A DNA stretch of 64,000 bases from Nitrospira japonica (GCF_900169565.1 NZ_LT828648.1:2578501-2642500); one strand, 5' to 3'; numbered from the stretch's first letter, positions 35,810 to 45,135 are shown. Notes: generated by a model from the letters alone, not told the origin. Made by a program: numbers and translations.

Positions 35810-36676
35810 TCAGCGGATGTCGTATAGCAACGTCGCACGCTGATTATTGCGCAGGACGTCCAGCTTGACCGTGCGTTCGTTGCGCAGCTGCTGAAAGAGC
35901 GTGAGCATGGTCGAGGGATCGCGGATCTCCACTCCGTTGACCTGCTTCAGCACGTCCCCCTGATGCAGGCCGATTTTCTCATAAAAGCTCGATGGGGCAA
36001 TATAGTCCATGCGAAATCCGCTCATGGCGCCGTTGGCCATGACCGGAACCGCGCGCGCCTGCGAGAGCAATTTCGGTAAATCGCCGATGGCCTGGTCGAC
36101 CTCGCGACGGTCGAGCGTCTTCTTGATGGGAGCGCCCGGAACGGCCGCGGTCGGCGTCGCCTGCGGCCTGGGCATCATCGGGGGCTGGTCATCGCCCATG
36201 CTGAGCCCGAGAAATTCCTGTTGACCGCCCTGGCGGATCAGCACCCCGTCGCGCCGAATTTCCGCGACTTCCCCCACGTCGGGGACGTGGTCATGCAACC
36301 TGAAGAACAGCTGTTGCTTGCTGGCGATCATTTCGACAATGGCCGAAACGCCGCCCTGATCGCCGATCACGACGCCCAGCAGTTTCAGTTTCGTCGCCAA
36401 ATTGAGCGGTTGTTGTATCACCGCCGCGACCGGCGTGCCGTCCGGCGACGTCGCGACCGGGTCCGGCGGCAACGGGAACAACCCGCTGGTCCTGACTTGA
36501 TAGGCAAGAGACGCGGCGGATTGATTGGTCGATGGATCCACGGCATCGGCTGTTCGGGGCGCGGTGACACCGGCCGGCACAAGCAGCGCTTCGGCGACGA
36601 CCGCATTGATGGTGTGAGCGATCAAGAAGCTCGCTCCGATCAGATAGAGTCCGATCAATGTTCGACGTACGGACAT
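35810..36676 (-). CDS. gspC: Type II secretion protein GspC with PDZ domain
   Basis: 288 residues. A cytoplasmic start and membrane helix (LIGLYLIGASFLIAHTINAVVA) are followed by the homology region near residues 90-145 (LKLLGVVIGDQGGVSAIVEM). A C-terminal PDZ domain holds FYEKIGLHQGDVLKQVNGVEI. GspC bridges the platform to the outer-membrane secretin GspD. gspD normally lies next to gspC, but the spacer 35647-35809 holds none, so the secretin must be encoded elsewhere. A proline-rich linker separates the two periplasmic domains. Confidence 0.93.
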   Translation of the reverse strand: MSVRRTLIGLYLIGASFLIAHTINAVVAEALLVPAGVTAPRTADAVDPSTNQSAASLAYQVRTSGLFPLPPDPVATSPDGTPVAAVIQQPLNLATKLKLLGVVIGDQGGVSAIVEMIASKQQLFFRLHDHVPDVGEVAEIRRDGVLIRQGGQQEFLGLSMGDDQPPMMPRPQATPTAAVPGAPIKKTLDRREVDQAIGDLPKLLSQARAVPVMANGAMSGFRMDYIAPSSFYEKIGLHQGDVLKQVNGVEIRDPSTMLTLFQQLRNERTVKLDVLRNNQRATLLYDIR

Positions 36677-36763
36677 CGGGTAATTCAGTTCGTTTCGCCG
36701 CGAGAGGGCTGCCGGTCGCTCTTACTGGCGGTCATTTTCCACATCCTGTTACAATGCGCCGCC

Positions 36764-39595
36764 ATGTCGTTGATCTTGCCTGAAAAATCCAGCGCTGTCG
36801 CCGAGGACCTGCGCCGTCTTCTGGGATCGTCTGCCGTGAAGGACGACGCGGCCACCAAGACGGCGTACGCCGTGGACGCCAGCATGTACCGGATGATACC
36901 ACAGGCCGTTGCGCTGGTGGAAACCGAATCCCATATCGAGTCTGTCGTTCGCTATGCCGTCCCGCGGGGCATTCCGGTGACCGCGCGGGCTGCGGGCACC
37001 AATTTGACCGGCTCCGCCATCGGGTCCGGCATCATCCTCGACGTCTCGCGGATGCACGGCATTCTCGAGATCAACCGCGAGGAGCGCTGGGCCAGGGTAC
37101 AGCCGGGCATCGTTCTGGCGGAACTCAACAAGCAGCTGGCGCGGCACGGGCTGCTGTTCGGTCCCGATCCGTCGAGCGGAGACATGTGCAAACTCGGGGG
37201 GATGCTCGCGAACAACTCGGCCGGTCCGCATACGCTCCGCTACGGCGCGGTCAAAGACAATGTGCGGGCGCTGCGCGTCTGTCTCCAGTCCGGAGAATGG
37301 CTCGATGCGCGCGATTATGCCGTCGACGACCCTGCCCTTTCCGGTCTACTGGCGGCGCACCATGCGGTCGGCGACGCGTGGTCGCTAGTCCGGAGCCATG
37401 CCGACCTGCTGGCGCGGTCGCGTCCGGAAGTCAGCAAGAACAGTTGCGGCTATAACCTCTTCGGGGTTGCGGACGGGCTGGCCCGCGGGCGATTCGACCT
37501 GCCGAAACTCTTTGTCGGGAGCGAGGGCACGTTGGGCGTATTCAGCGAGGCCACGATCGACCTGGTCGACAAGCCGCGCGCAACCCTCACGGCGCTCATC
37601 CACTTCAAGCGGCTGGAGGACGTGGGAGATGCGGTTCCGAAACTGCTCGAACTCGGTCCCAGTGCCTTGGAAGTCATGGATGCCAATACGCTCGATTTGA
37701 TCGGGCGCTCGAAACACGGCATTCCCCCCGACGCGGCCGCCACATTGTTGGCGGAGCTCGACGCGCGGGACGATGCGGCCGATTTGCGTGACCGGGCGGA
37801 GCGCATGGCGGCGGTGTGCCACAACTACCCTCTGGCCTCCACGATCGCCATTGCCTATGACCAGGAGCGCCGGGACGAGTTATGGAAGGCGCGCAAGGCC
37901 CTGTATCCGACGCTCTATCGATTCGATCCGCACAAGAAGCCGATCAATTTCGTGGACGACGTCGTGGTCCGGGCGGAGCGTATCAGCGAATTGATCCGCT
38001 ACCTCGAGGACTTTTTTCACGGCCAGCGCGTCCCGGTGGCGATCTTCGGGCATATCGGCAACGGCAACGCCCACATCGTGCCCCTCCTGAACGTGAACGA
38101 CGGGGGGGATTTCGAGAAGATGGTGCGGGGTTATCATGAGATTCATCAGACCGTCCTGGACCGGTTCAACGGCTCGATCTGCGGCGAGCACGGCGACGGG
38201 AGGGTGCGGGCCGAGTTCGTCCGCACGATGTTCGGACCGGAACTCTACGATCTGTTCGTGCGGCTGAAACGGAGCTTCGATCCGGCCGGCGTGTTCAATC
38301 CCGGCGTCAAGATCAGCGACCGGCCCTTTACGGACCATATCGATTACACCAGGCTGTCGAAGTCATGCGCCACCTGCGCCAAGTGCAACGCCGTGTGTCC
38401 GGTCTACGACGTGTTTCGCTCCGAGGACATGAGCTCGCGGGGCTGGTTCGAAATCCTGACGGACAAGAATTATTCCTACGACGAGTCGAAGCGGGTCGTC
38501 GAGGCCTGTCTCAACTGCAAGTCCTGTCGTACGGCCTGCCCGGCCGGAGTGGACGTGTCGCAGTTGATCCTCGACCGGCGTGCCGAACGTCCGAACAGGC
38601 TGGCGGGACGAATCTTTGCGTTGCAGGCGCAGCCGGAGAAGTTTGCCCGGTATCTGAAAATTCTGGCCAGGCTGCAGCCGCTCTGGGACCGGCCGATTGT
38701 CCGTAAAATTTTGGATGCCGCGACCAGACCGATCATGCGCCGGCTCGCGGACCATGCCAGGCTTTCGGCGGACGTGGTGCTGCCCAAGCTCGCGACCCGA
38801 CAGTTGCGTGATCGCCACGCCGACCGTATTCCGAAGCCGGGAAGCGCCAGGTCCTCTGTGGCCTACTTTCACGGTTGCGCCGCCAATTATTTCGACGACG
38901 GAGTCGGGGACGCCGTCATCTCCGTGCTGCGGCGGCACGGCGTCAACCCGGATCTGCCGCCTCAACGCTGTTCGGGAACGCCGATCGAAACCTACGGTCA
39001 CCGCGAACTCGCCAAAGAAGGCGCACGAGTGAATCTGCAATCGTTCGCCGGATATGAAACCGTCGTCACCGGCTGCGCGTCCTGCACATTGATGCTCAAG
39101 GATTATCCCAAATGGTTCGCCGGTGAAGCGGAGCAGGGCGCGGCCGAGGCGCTGGCCCGACGCGTGAGGCACATTTCAGAGTTCGTGGCGCAGTCACCGG
39201 TCAAGCCGGCGGTTGCGGCAGTGAGTCAGGACAGGCGGCGGGTGGGCTATCACTCATCCTGTCATCTGCGAGCGGCCGGGGTGACGAAAGAACCGCGCAC
39301 GGTGATGGCGGCGCTGCCCGGTGTGGACTACGTCGAGATGCCCGATGCCGACCGATGTGCCGGGGGAGCGGGAACCTATGTGGTGAAGGACTTCGAGACG
39401 TCGCAACGCATCGTGGAGCGAAAGCAGCGTGCCGTTGAACAGAGCGGAATCGAGGTGGTGGCGACGAGCTGTCCGGCCTGCATGATCCAGTTGCGCACCG
39501 GACTTCGCGGGGCGGCGGAGGTCAAACACGTGGCCCAAGTTCTTGAGGACGCTTATGAAGCCGGCGAACGCTCTTCACAGCGGAGCGGTTCATGA
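36764..39595 (+). CDS. Fused FAD-linked oxidase / Fe-S oxidoreductase (lactate/glycolate dehydrogenase type)
   Basis: About 943 residues from ATG 36764; longer in-frame upstream sequence overlaps gspC. Residues about 45-190 are an FAD_binding_4 domain (VTARAAGTNLTGSAIGSG and SSGDMCKLGGMLANNSAG). An FAD-oxidase C-terminal domain follows (AIFGHIGNGNAHIVP and CGEHGDGRVRAEF). Two 4Fe-4S motifs sit near 535 and 580 (CATCAKCNAVCP and CLNCKSCRTACP). Last comes a CCG-type cysteine-rich region. This is a GlcD-GlcF or Dld-type fusion oxidising a 2-hydroxy acid and passing electrons to the membrane. Both CCG motifs read R-C-(S/A)-G rather than CCG. The next gene, a membrane diheme cytochrome, overlaps by ATGA and may accept the electrons. 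The substrate is unknown. Confidence 0.9.
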   Translation: MSLILPEKSSAVAEDLRRLLGSSAVKDDAATKTAYAVDASMYRMIPQAVALVETESHIESVVRYAVPRGIPVTARAAGTNLTGSAIGSGIILDVSRMHGILEINREERWARVQPGIVLAELNKQLARHGLLFGPDPSSGDMCKLGGMLANNSAGPHTLRYGAVKDNVRALRVCLQSGEWLDARDYAVDDPALSGLLAAHHAVGDAWSLVRSHADLLARSRPEVSKNSCGYNLFGVADGLARGRFDLPKLFVGSEGTLGVFSEATIDLVDKPRATLTALIHFKRLEDVGDAVPKLLELGPSALEVMDANTLDLIGRSKHGIPPDAAATLLAELDARDDAADLRDRAERMAAVCHNYPLASTIAIAYDQERRDELWKARKALYPTLYRFDPHKKPINFVDDVVVRAERISELIRYLEDFFHGQRVPVAIFGHIGNGNAHIVPLLNVNDGGDFEKMVRGYHEIHQTVLDRFNGSICGEHGDGRVRAEFVRTMFGPELYDLFVRLKRSFDPAGVFNPGVKISDRPFTDHIDYTRLSKSCATCAKCNAVCPVYDVFRSEDMSSRGWFEILTDKNYSYDESKRVVEACLNCKSCRTACPAGVDVSQLILDRRAERPNRLAGRIFALQAQPEKFARYLKILARLQPLWDRPIVRKILDAATRPIMRRLADHARLSADVVLPKLATRQLRDRHADRIPKPGSARSSVAYFHGCAANYFDDGVGDAVISVLRRHGVNPDLPPQRCSGTPIETYGHRELAKEGARVNLQSFAGYETVVTGCASCTLMLKDYPKWFAGEAEQGAAEALARRVRHISEFVAQSPVKPAVAAVSQDRRRVGYHSSCHLRAAGVTKEPRTVMAALPGVDYVEMPDADRCAGGAGTYVVKDFETSQRIVERKQRAVEQSGIEVVATSCPACMIQLRTGLRGAAEVKHVAQVLEDAYEAGERSSQRSGS

Positions 39596-39831
39596 GGCTT
39601 CGAAAGGTGGACTGGCTCTTCGTGGTCGCGGCGCTGGCGGTCGTCATCGGGGTGTCACTGCTGCCGGCGCCGAGGGACCGGAACCCGCGGATTCCCGCGA
39701 ATGGGGAACACCAAGCCATCGTGGTCGAAAAGGACTGCGTGAGCTGTCATCGGGCGGATGGAGGCAAACCGGTTCCTGCGCGCCATCCCAAACGACAGGA
39801 CTGCTTCCGCTGTCATGCGCGCGGCGCATGA
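39592..39831 (+). CDS. Membrane-anchored small diheme cytochrome c
   Basis: 79 residues: an uncleaved N-terminal helix (WLFVVAALAVVIGVSLLPA) and two haem c-binding motifs, CVSCH and CFRCH, 18 residues apart. The gene overlaps the FAD/Fe-S dehydrogenase stop by ATGA, so they should be translationally coupled. The likely role is to pass electrons from that dehydrogenase to a periplasmic or membrane acceptor. No methionine ligand follows, so bis-histidine coordination is possible (H-x-H spacing not certain). Confidence 0.85.
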   Translation: MRLRKVDWLFVVAALAVVIGVSLLPAPRDRNPRIPANGEHQAIVVEKDCVSCHRADGGKPVPARHPKRQDCFRCHARGA

Positions 39832-39918
39832 GATGGAAACGGCAGAGAGCGAGGTCGCCGGTCCGGGTCGCCGGGCTGGCGGGAGACAGGCGAAGGAATC
39901 GAGACGAGGTCGAACGAC

Positions 39919-40197
39919 ATGGTGAAAGTATTGGTATTCGGATTGACGCTGCGCGACGCGCTCGGCGAGCATGAGATCGAAGTAGACTGCCCCGGGCCGA
40001 CCACGGTGAAGAAGCTCGTCGAGGCCAATCTGGACAGGCTCGGGCCCGTGGCCGAATTCATAGCCAGCCGCGAAGTGTTGATCGCCGTCAACAAGAAGGT
40101 CAGCACGGAAGACAGTGCGGTCAAAGACGGGGACATCGTGAAACTATCCCATCAATCCAGAACCTCCTACGACGGGACGAGGGACATCCCGACCTGA
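39919..40197 (+). CDS. MoaD/ThiS-like beta-grasp protein without C-terminal Gly-Gly
   Basis: 92 residues with a ubiquitin-like beta-grasp pattern: VKVLVFGLTLRDALGEHEIEV, TTVKKLVEANLD, VLIAVNKKVSTEDSAVKDGDIVKL. MoaD and ThiS end in Gly-Gly, which is adenylated and thiocarboxylated. This protein continues past the usual end with SHQSRTSYDGTRDIPT and has no Gly-Gly. It may be processed, act as a small regulator, or have lost sulfur-carrier activity. No moaE or thiG partner is adjacent. Confidence 0.75.
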   Translation: MVKVLVFGLTLRDALGEHEIEVDCPGPTTVKKLVEANLDRLGPVAEFIASREVLIAVNKKVSTEDSAVKDGDIVKLSHQSRTSYDGTRDIPT

Positions 40198-40229
40198 TCC
40201 GGCCCGTCCTCTCGACGCCGGCCCGCGCC

Positions 40230-41459
40230 ATGCCATCGCCATCCATGACGACAGGGGCCAGACCCGCCGCAGTAGTCTTTATCCTCATCACCGTTCTGCT
40301 GGATGTTCTTTCATTCGGCGTCATCATTCCGGTGCTGCCCGTGCTGGTGGAACGATTCATGTCGGGTGATACGGCCCGCGCGGCGGAGATCTTCGGATTG
40401 ATGGCGACGGCATGGGCATTCATGCAGTTTGTCTGTTCGCCGATTCAAGGCGCGCTCTCCGATCGATTTGGGCGGCGTCCGGTGGTTCTCCTGTCGAACG
40501 CCGGCTTGGGGCTGGACTACGTTCTGATGGCGCTGGCGCCCGATATCACATGGCTCTTCGTCGGTCGGGTCCTATCGGGTATGGCCTCGTCCAGCTTCAG
40601 TACCGCGGGGGCCTATATCGCGGATGTCACCGGAGCCGAACAACGGGCAGCCGCTTTCGGCAAGATGGGAGTGGCGTTCGGTCTTGGATTCGTCCTGGGT
40701 CCCGCGGTCGGCGGACTCCTGGGCGCCGTCGATCCGCGTCTGCCGTTCTGGGGAGCGGCGGCGACGAGTCTCCTCAATGCCTGCTATGGGTATTTCGTCC
40801 TGCCCGAATCGCTGGCCCCGGAGCATCGCCGCGCATTTTCCTGGTCGAGGGCGAATCCGATCGGTGCACTGGTACTGCTCCGATCTCACCGTGAACTCTT
40901 CGGACTTGCGATAGCCGAGTTCCTGATGAGCCTCGCGCACGTCGTGCTGCCGAGCGTCACGGTTCTGTATCTGGGCTACAAGTTCGGATGGGACAGTACC
41001 GCGGTAGGGCTGACGCTTGCCGCCGTCGGAATTTCCGCCATGATCGTGCAGGGCGTTCTCGTGGGGCCGGTTACGCGGGCATATGGTGAGCCGAGGACCG
41101 TCCGCACCGGGTTATTCTGCGGAGCACTGGGATTTTCCATCTATGCATTGGCGCCGCACGGCTGGGTGTACTGTCTCGGCATTCCGATCATGTCGTTCTG
41201 GGGACTGGCCGGCCCCGCGATGCAGTCTCTCATGACCCGGAGAGTCAGTCACATGGAACAGGGACGGCTGCAAGGGGCCATTGCGAGCTTGATCGGCATC
41301 GCCGGCCTGATCGGGCCAAGCTTGTTCACGCAAACGTTCGCGTACTTCATCAATCCGGCGGCGCGTTGGCATTTTCCCGGGGCGCCGTTCGTCCTTGCCT
41401 CATGCCTGTTGTTGCTGGCCATGACGATTGCCTGGAGAGTCACAAGATTTCAGGACTGA
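40230..41459 (+). CDS. MFS transporter, TetA/TCR-like
   Basis: 409 residues, twelve predicted membrane helices. The loop 2-3 signature GALSDRFGRRPVVLLSNAG is the major facilitator superfamily motif A, and GFVLGPAVGGLLG is the antiporter motif C found in drug:proton exporters. The whole resembles tetracycline-resistance-type carriers, but in environmental bacteria these export many compounds. The start could also be ATG 40245. It follows the MoaD-like gene by 32 bases with no clear functional link. No tetR-type regulator is adjacent. Confidence 0.88.
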   Translation: MPSPSMTTGARPAAVVFILITVLLDVLSFGVIIPVLPVLVERFMSGDTARAAEIFGLMATAWAFMQFVCSPIQGALSDRFGRRPVVLLSNAGLGLDYVLMALAPDITWLFVGRVLSGMASSSFSTAGAYIADVTGAEQRAAAFGKMGVAFGLGFVLGPAVGGLLGAVDPRLPFWGAAATSLLNACYGYFVLPESLAPEHRRAFSWSRANPIGALVLLRSHRELFGLAIAEFLMSLAHVVLPSVTVLYLGYKFGWDSTAVGLTLAAVGISAMIVQGVLVGPVTRAYGEPRTVRTGLFCGALGFSIYALAPHGWVYCLGIPIMSFWGLAGPAMQSLMTRRVSHMEQGRLQGAIASLIGIAGLIGPSLFTQTFAYFINPAARWHFPGAPFVLASCLLLLAMTIAWRVTRFQD

Positions 41460-41841
41460 TAACCGACATGCCTGTACCGATTGTAGTTCACACCTGAATC
41501 CTCTTTGAGTAGGGCCAAGAAGCCGCGTCGTGCTCCTATCTCTGAATTCGTTATTTCAGCTTTTCCATTCAATCATCAAGAAATGATGAGGTTGTGCTGT
41601 AGCAGCAATCCACGGCAGTGGCAAATGTGTTCCGTGGTATATGGCTTGCTTGACAGTCTGGCTAAGCTAAATCTCCTTCGAGGTGCAGCTGAGGTCTGCC
41701 ATGCAATGTTCCGACGACATAAGCCTCGCTCGGTCGCGTAACCACAACTTCGGAAGTGGAACTGTCTGTGAAGTTGCCGGTCGGAGGTCTGGATTCTGGA
41801 CAACGAATAGGAACGCAGTATTGGCTTCGTTGGCGAATGGT
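41460..41841. other. Non-coding spacer, AT-richer than surroundings
   Basis: This 380-base spacer between the MFS gene and the metalloprotease gene holds no convincing gene on either strand. It is visibly less GC-rich than its surroundings, for example near 41560-41600. A GTG-initiated extension of the downstream frame begins at 41683 but has no clear ribosome site. A TTGACA at 41650 has no matching -10. Confidence 0.5.
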
Positions 41842-43125
41842 ATGCGATTGGCTGTCGTGTGCTTATGCTTCCCCGCATGCTCCCACCCGCAGCTGATTCA
41901 AAATTCCAAGCTTAATGAGTACCGAATTCACGACGCCATCGAGCGTTCGAGCTATGCATCAGGATTGTCCGTCAGCCGTCCGCTGTCAGTCGAGGTCGTT
42001 GATCGTCATGCTTTGCGGGAGATATTTGGACGAGCCGCCATCGAGACGAAACAGTCGCAGATATGGGCGGCGAAGCAAGACGGGTATAGCGCCATGGGAT
42101 TTGACATCGGGGAAGCGGAGGACCCATACGAACACATTGACCTTCTGTCTCGTTCAGTCGGAGGCCTGTACCTGCCTCGAACGCAAACATTGTATGTAGT
42201 CAATGAGCCGGCTCGATCTGCAGCCGGAGGCATTTATCTCAACGCCCAGGGTGATCTTAGCCATGACGTGACGCTGGCTCACGAAATCATCCATGCGCTC
42301 CAGCATCAGCACTACCCTGGCGTCTTCGAACCAAAGGAACAGATATGGCAGGAGCAAGAGGACGCTGCTGTTGCGCTCCAAGCGGCCACAGAGGGCGATG
42401 CCAATCTTTGGTCGGCACAGTCCGTGGGGTTCATGGGACGCCCTAGAGATCCGGATGATGTGATTCGTCTCTCGAAGGAGAGTGAGGCGGAACCACTGAG
42501 TGATGCACACTTTCTGGTTCGAGAGCGCATTATGTTTCCTTACACGTATGGATACCGATTCGCTCATCATGAGGGTCGAAATGGGATGAAGTCGCCACCG
42601 GCATCGACGGAACAAGTCATCCATATTGGAACAAGTGGGAGGAGCCCATTTGAGGCGATCGATCTATCCAGTTTCGCGGAAGCCCTCGCCACACGGGGCT
42701 GTCGACTGAGCTTTCAAGACACAATGGGCGAGCTCACGCTCTCCTTGTGGCTACGGAGCTTCGATCCAACAACTGACCAACAGACTTGGGAAGGATGGGA
42801 CGGGGACCGCTGGATTGCGGCGACGTGTGGAAACTCCCGAGAGGTGGCCTGGTTAACGAGTTGGGATACGGAGCAAGACGCCGTGGAATTTGCTCGAGTG
42901 GTCAGTGAGCTAGTCGGAGCGTGGCGGCAACGTGCCAGGTTGACCTCGGGAGTGAGAGTTGAACGGATGGGAAGAGATGTTTTCGTTGTAAGCGACGGCA
43001 TACGGATGGACGTCGGTCAGGTGCAAGCGCTTGCCCATAGGGCGCGAGTGGCTACCCGCGATGAACTTCTGGCGCATTTCAAAAGGACCGGCGTGAATGT
43101 CGATCGATCAGTGCAGACTAAATAG
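41842..43125 (+). CDS. Predicted lipoprotein zinc metalloprotease-like protein (HEIIH)
   Basis: About 427 residues from ATG 41842, which gives a short signal with a possible lipobox (CFPAC); the frame extends to a GTG at 41683. Near residue 147 it has LAHEIIHALQHQHYP, a gluzincin-type HExxH zinc site, followed by EQEDAAVALQAATEGDANLW, where a third ligand Glu could lie. The protein is otherwise unlike families I recognise. Composition is less GC-rich than neighbours and codons include more AT-ending ones, hinting at recent transfer. Peptidase activity is inferred from the motif only. It is flanked by spacers and shares no operon. Confidence 0.75.
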   Translation: MRLAVVCLCFPACSHPQLIQNSKLNEYRIHDAIERSSYASGLSVSRPLSVEVVDRHALREIFGRAAIETKQSQIWAAKQDGYSAMGFDIGEAEDPYEHIDLLSRSVGGLYLPRTQTLYVVNEPARSAAGGIYLNAQGDLSHDVTLAHEIIHALQHQHYPGVFEPKEQIWQEQEDAAVALQAATEGDANLWSAQSVGFMGRPRDPDDVIRLSKESEAEPLSDAHFLVRERIMFPYTYGYRFAHHEGRNGMKSPPASTEQVIHIGTSGRSPFEAIDLSSFAEALATRGCRLSFQDTMGELTLSLWLRSFDPTTDQQTWEGWDGDRWIAATCGNSREVAWLTSWDTEQDAVEFARVVSELVGAWRQRARLTSGVRVERMGRDVFVVSDGIRMDVGQVQALAHRARVATRDELLAHFKRTGVNVDRSVQTK

Positions 43126-43200
43126 CCTGACGCGAGGAAAGGAGCTCAGGAAGCTACCCGCTTGGGTTCCGGAAGAATGGTCCAGCTCGTGAGCTGAATG

Positions 43201-44163
43201 TTACTTGGCCCCGTGCACGAAGAGCTGGCGGTGACGGTAGATCGACAGGGCACGCTGTTCGGCCGCGTCCGCTTCCGCCGATTCTCCCGTTTGACGATAG
43301 AGCCCGCTCAGGAGCGACAGGGCTTTCGCTTCCGTGAGCGGATCGCGGAGGGTCTGAGACAGAAAAATCGCCTGCTTGCTCGATTCGATCGCCTCTTTCA
43401 CCCGGCCGCTCGCGTCATCCATGTAGGCAAGTTTGAGGCGAAGGGAGGCTTCCATGGCCATGTCGCGCTCCGTTCGCGCCAATTCGAGGCCCGCTTCGTA
43501 CTGGGATCTGGCTTCCGATTCCTGATCGAGGAGCCATCGGGCGTCGCCCAGCGCGACGGTTGCCGAAAGTTGCTGGGATGAATCCTGCCTGGCATGTGCA
43601 TCCGCCAATGCGCGCCGCAACAGCGCCAATCCCGGTTCTACCTGGCCGTCGGCCACTTCCAGCAGGCCCAGCCGAATCGCGGCGTCGGTTGTTCCTCGAC
43701 GGTCTTTTGCACGGTCGAAGAGTGCGGCCGCCTGTCGCAGAGCATCCCGGGCGACATCGGTCTGGCCCAGTCCGGCGGCGATCCGCCCCATGGCGAGCCA
43801 GGCGCTGGCCTGGGCCGGACGATCGGCCGTCCGCGCATAGAGAGAGGTGGCCTCCTGGAGTTCGGCATAGGCTTCCTGCAACTTGCCTTGTCGCTCATGC
43901 ACCAATGCAATCTTGACCAATGATGCCGCGATGCCCCCGGGCTGCTTGGCTTTTCGGAATTGCGCCAGGGCAAGGTGGTAATACGTCAGCGTTTCGCGGA
44001 AATGATGCTGATGGTCGTGGATTTCTCCGATCCGCAGCAGCTCGTCTCCGGTGAGTTGGCCGGTTGAAGACGCAGGGTGAACGGGCGGAGACGAAGCCGG
44101 CTCCCATCCGGAAAATCCGGCGGACAGGAGAACACCCACTAAAGGCCAGCCGGCAAGCTGCAT
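43201..44163 (-). CDS. Exported TPR protein
   Basis: 320 residues: a signal peptide (WPLVGVLLSAGFSG) followed by about six tetratricopeptide repeats over nearly the whole length (HFRETLTYYHLALAQFRKAKQ and QGKLQEAYAELQEATSLYARTAD, quoted separately). No catalytic domain. Such all-TPR periplasmic proteins are usually scaffolds for envelope complexes. It is co-directional with the lytic transglycosylase-like gene, with a 96-base gap between them. Confidence 0.8.
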   Translation of the reverse strand: MQLAGWPLVGVLLSAGFSGWEPASSPPVHPASSTGQLTGDELLRIGEIHDHQHHFRETLTYYHLALAQFRKAKQPGGIAASLVKIALVHERQGKLQEAYAELQEATSLYARTADRPAQASAWLAMGRIAAGLGQTDVARDALRQAAALFDRAKDRRGTTDAAIRLGLLEVADGQVEPGLALLRRALADAHARQDSSQQLSATVALGDARWLLDQESEARSQYEAGLELARTERDMAMEASLRLKLAYMDDASGRVKEAIESSKQAIFLSQTLRDPLTEAKALSLLSGLYRQTGESAEADAAEQRALSIYRHRQLFVHGAK

Positions 44164-44259
44164 GCGTTGAGCATGCGCCCCTAGCAGTGCAAGATCAAGC
44201 GGTTGAGCCTGGAGTCGGGGTCCTGCGGTTCGCGGCGGCGGGGAATCTTCTTACGGACT

Positions 44260-45135
44260 TCATGCGGCCGTGCCGGCCGCGAGCTTTGCGAACTCGCGCA
44301 TCAAGATCGAAACGCGAGCCACGTAGTGGCGAACGTCATGATCGCCGCACCGCTGTCTGGACGTCAACCGGAATCCTCGAGCGACGAATTCGCGGCCCGC
44401 TCCGGCTCCGCAGAGATGGATCACCGCGGCCAGTTCCTGCTTTCTCCGCAACGATACCGCGGCGAAGCGTCTGGCGCCGAGAATTTGAGTCACGCGACGG
44501 TCCAGGAGCGCCGCGGTCATCTCGACCGCGTGAGTCGGCCATACGCGCATGTAGAACTCGTTGAACCAGCACGAACGGAGATCGTGCCATGGCCCTTCTT
44601 CGACGACCTGGTGGTTGTGGATGCAATAGCGTTTCGCCTCCTGGAACGTTCCGTCGGTGATCTGATAGAGCCCGACGGCGCTCGATGCCGGCCGATACAC
44701 GCCCAGCGGATTCCATGTCAGACGCCATCGCCAGTACGTGCGGGCCACGGGGTTGCCCCCGCTCTCCAATTGCGCCAGGGCTGCAAGAAGTTCCGGCGTG
44801 ATGATGGACGTGGAATGTTTGACGAAGAGGGACTTGTATTGCCGCCACGTATCGGCGGGATTCTTATCCAGGGTATCGTCCAGCGGAAAGAACAGTTCGG
44901 TCGGTTTGTGGATCGCGTGGTAGGTCCAATTTACCGTGGACCAGATCAAGAGGAGCAGGAGTCCTCCCACGATCAGCCGGAACGGGAACGGGGCGGCCGC
45001 CAGGGCCGCCCGCATCAACTGAAACTCGTTCCATCGCGCCTGTAGGAAGCGCCGGATCCGTGCGAGCCTCCTTCGAAGACCGGTTCGTCTCCCCTGAGCT
45101 TTATGAAAGGAGCGCCGGTTCGGTCTGGCGGCCAT
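44260..45135 (-). CDS. Lytic-transglycosylase-like membrane protein
   Basis: About 291 residues from ATG 45135; a start at 45174 is also open. The Arg-rich cytoplasmic N-terminus is followed by a membrane helix ([19 protein letters not shown]) and an SLT/lysozyme-fold domain. The segment [14 protein letters not shown] carries the likely catalytic Glu (about residue 124), and [14 protein letters not shown] is the second SLT motif. It would cut peptidoglycan near the inner membrane, for example to make room for secretion machinery. The second half ([19 protein letters not shown]) is unusual for the family. Confidence 0.8.
   Translation of the reverse strand: MAARPNRRSFHKAQGRRTGLRRRLARIRRFLQARWNEFQLMRAALAAAPFPFRLIVGGLLLLLIWSTVNWTYHAIHKPTELFFPLDDTLDKNPADTWRQYKSLFVKHSTSIITPELLAALAQLESGGNPVARTYWRWRLTWNPLGVYRPASSAVGLYQITDGTFQEAKRYCIHNHQVVEEGPWHDLRSCWFNEFYMRVWPTHAVEMTAALLDRRVTQILGARRFAAVSLRRKQELAAVIHLCGAGAGREFVARGFRLTSRQRCGDHDVRHYVARVSILMREFAKLAAGTAA

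Noticed and set aside
36221-36763. Upstream extension of the FAD/Fe-S oxidoreductase frame
   Set aside because: It overlaps gspC on the other strand, reads as low-complexity Arg-rich sequence, and the ATG at 36764 gives a normal family start.
41641-41700. Sigma-70 promoter at TTGACA 41650
   Set aside because: No acceptable -10 hexamer is found 15-19 bases downstream.
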